Translations under genes and position numbers: made by a program
The notes under the pieces: generated by a model
The model's database searches: none
What the model was told of the DNA's origin: nothing
The model's input: only the letters and a program-made list of their open reading frames with translations
Part shown: positions 5,948 through 6,594 of the stretch, in pieces
Position numbering within the stretch: position 1 is the first letter of the stretch
How the letters are laid out: each line of letters begins with the position of its first letter
Source of the DNA: an uncultured Peptoniphilus sp.
GTDB lineage: Bacteria > Bacillota > Clostridia > Tissierellales > Peptoniphilaceae
DNA length: 6,594 bases
Assembly (NCBI RefSeq): GCF_946998875.1
Contig: NZ_CAMQAY010000038.1
Location: 1-6,594, forward strand
Direction of reading: 5' to 3'

Positions 5948-6594
5948 AAAATTTAAAAAAATTATCAGTTTTATTATTAGCAGGACTTATGCTTACAGCT
6001 TGTGGCAAAACTGAAAACAAAAAAGCTGAAGAAAAGAAAGATATCCCAACAGAAAAAGTTAGCTTTTTACTAGATTGGGACCCAAATGTAAACCACGCAG
6101 GACTTTATGTGGCAATGGACAAGGGATTCTTTGCAGATGAAGGAATTGAAGTTGAAGTAAATCAACCACCAGCAAATGGAGCTGAAGCCCTTGTTGCATC
6201 AGGTAAGGCTGACTTTGGTGTATCCTTCCAAGACACAATTGCACCAGCCTTTGCAAGTGATGATCCACTTCCAGTTACAGCAGTAGCAGCAATAATAAAC
6301 CACAACACTTCAGGTATATTTTCTGCCAAGGACAAAAATATTGAAAGACCAAAGGACATGGAAGGACACAATCACTCAACTTGGGGACTTCCAATTGAAC
6401 AAGCAATTTTAAAACAAGTTGTAGAAGATGACGGAGGAGATTTTTCCAAGGTCAACTTAATTCCTGGTGATGTTACAAATAATATTGCAGCAATTCAAGG
6501 CAAGGACATTGACACAGTTTGGATTTTCTACCCAGTTGATGGCGTAAGAGCTGAAATGGAAAATGTGCCAATTAATTATTTTGCCTTTAAAGAC
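5944..6594 (+). CDS. thiY: ThiY substrate-binding lipoprotein, 3' end outside window
   Basis: The frame is open from ATG at 5944 to the right edge, giving 217 residues of a protein normally about 320-340 long. A lipoprotein signal is clear: KNLKK, a hydrophobic core, then the lipobox LTAC with lipidated Cys20, followed by a charged linker (to about residue 37). The mature part starts with the NMT1/THI5-like (PF09084) signature LLDWDPNVNHAGLYVAMDKGFF (43-64; DW-x-PN-x-x-H-x-G-x-Y is typical of ThiY and yeast Thi5), then GIEVEV, ALVASGKADFGVSFQD (82-97) and the central STWGLP segment (145-150). It should bind the pyrimidine precursor (formylaminopyrimidine in Bacillus ThiY) outside the membrane and deliver it to ThiX. 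GGAGG is four bases upstream. The start overlaps the thiX stop as ATGA. ThiZ, the ATPase, is expected after this gene. Confidence 0.88.
   Translation, partial: MKNLKKLSVLLLAGLMLTACGKTENKKAEEKKDIPTEKVSFLLDWDPNVNHAGLYVAMDKGFFADEGIEVEVNQPPANGAEALVASGKADFGVSFQDTIAPAFASDDPLPVTAVAAIINHNTSGIFSAKDKNIERPKDMEGHNHSTWGLPIEQAILKQVVEDDGGDFSKVNLIPGDVTNNIAAIQGKDIDTVWIFYPVDGVRAEMENVPINYFAFKD

Noticed and set aside
6059..6371. Minus-strand open frames at the right edge
   Set aside because: They lie antisense to thiY, whose lipobox and NMT1/THI5 signature are unmistakable; their sequences are low in complexity and resemble nothing known.
1..6594. CRISPR array, tRNA/rRNA gene, insertion sequence or phage element
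   Set aside because: No regularly spaced repeats, tRNA-like cloverleaf, transposase or terminal inverted repeats were seen; the window is filled by ordinary metabolic and envelope genes.

Overview
The window is AT-rich DNA with strong AGGAGG-type ribosome binding sites, near-consensus SigA-type promoters and short T-tract terminators. This points to a low-GC Gram-positive (Firmicutes). The gene content (a Gram-positive-type MurJ flippase, a TPP riboswitch with a terminator platform, ThiX/ThiY pyrimidine uptake) and codon use would fit an anaerobic Clostridia/Tissierellia relative, such as a Gram-positive anaerobic coccus. The genus is inference only.

Layout. Positions 1-416 (minus strand) hold the N-terminal part of a one-pass membrane protein with a long charged Lys/Glu/Ala tail; it runs off the left edge. 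A minus-strand terminator follows (500-525). Positions 565-2160 (minus) encode a MurJ/MviN lipid II flippase that begins at a TTG codon and has a perfect TTGACA-17-TATAAT promoter. A 148-base divergent spacer separates it from the plus-strand genes: a fused ABC exporter half-transporter (2309-4054) and, 53 bases later, a small Frm2/CinD-type nitroreductase (4108-4683). A terminator (4694-4725) closes that pair.

The right third is a thiamine-salvage operon. A promoter at 4735-4763 drives a TPP riboswitch (about 4770-4849) whose expression platform is an intrinsic terminator (4851-4873). Downstream lie a small thiamine-binding protein of the MTH1187/YkoF family (4915-5214), the permease ThiX (5186-5947) and the lipoprotein ThiY (from 5944, cut by the right edge). 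These genes overlap one another and are probably translationally coupled. The ATPase expected to power the system (ThiZ) is not in the window and probably lies just downstream. The expected logic is that high cytoplasmic TPP stabilises the aptamer, the terminator forms, and uptake of the thiamine pyrimidine precursor stops.

Nothing here clearly represents a new biological system. The points most worth a second look are the riboswitch platform with its competing helices, the co-operonic thiamine-binding protein, the lysine replacements at two MurJ arginine positions, and the unknown tail of the left-edge membrane protein.
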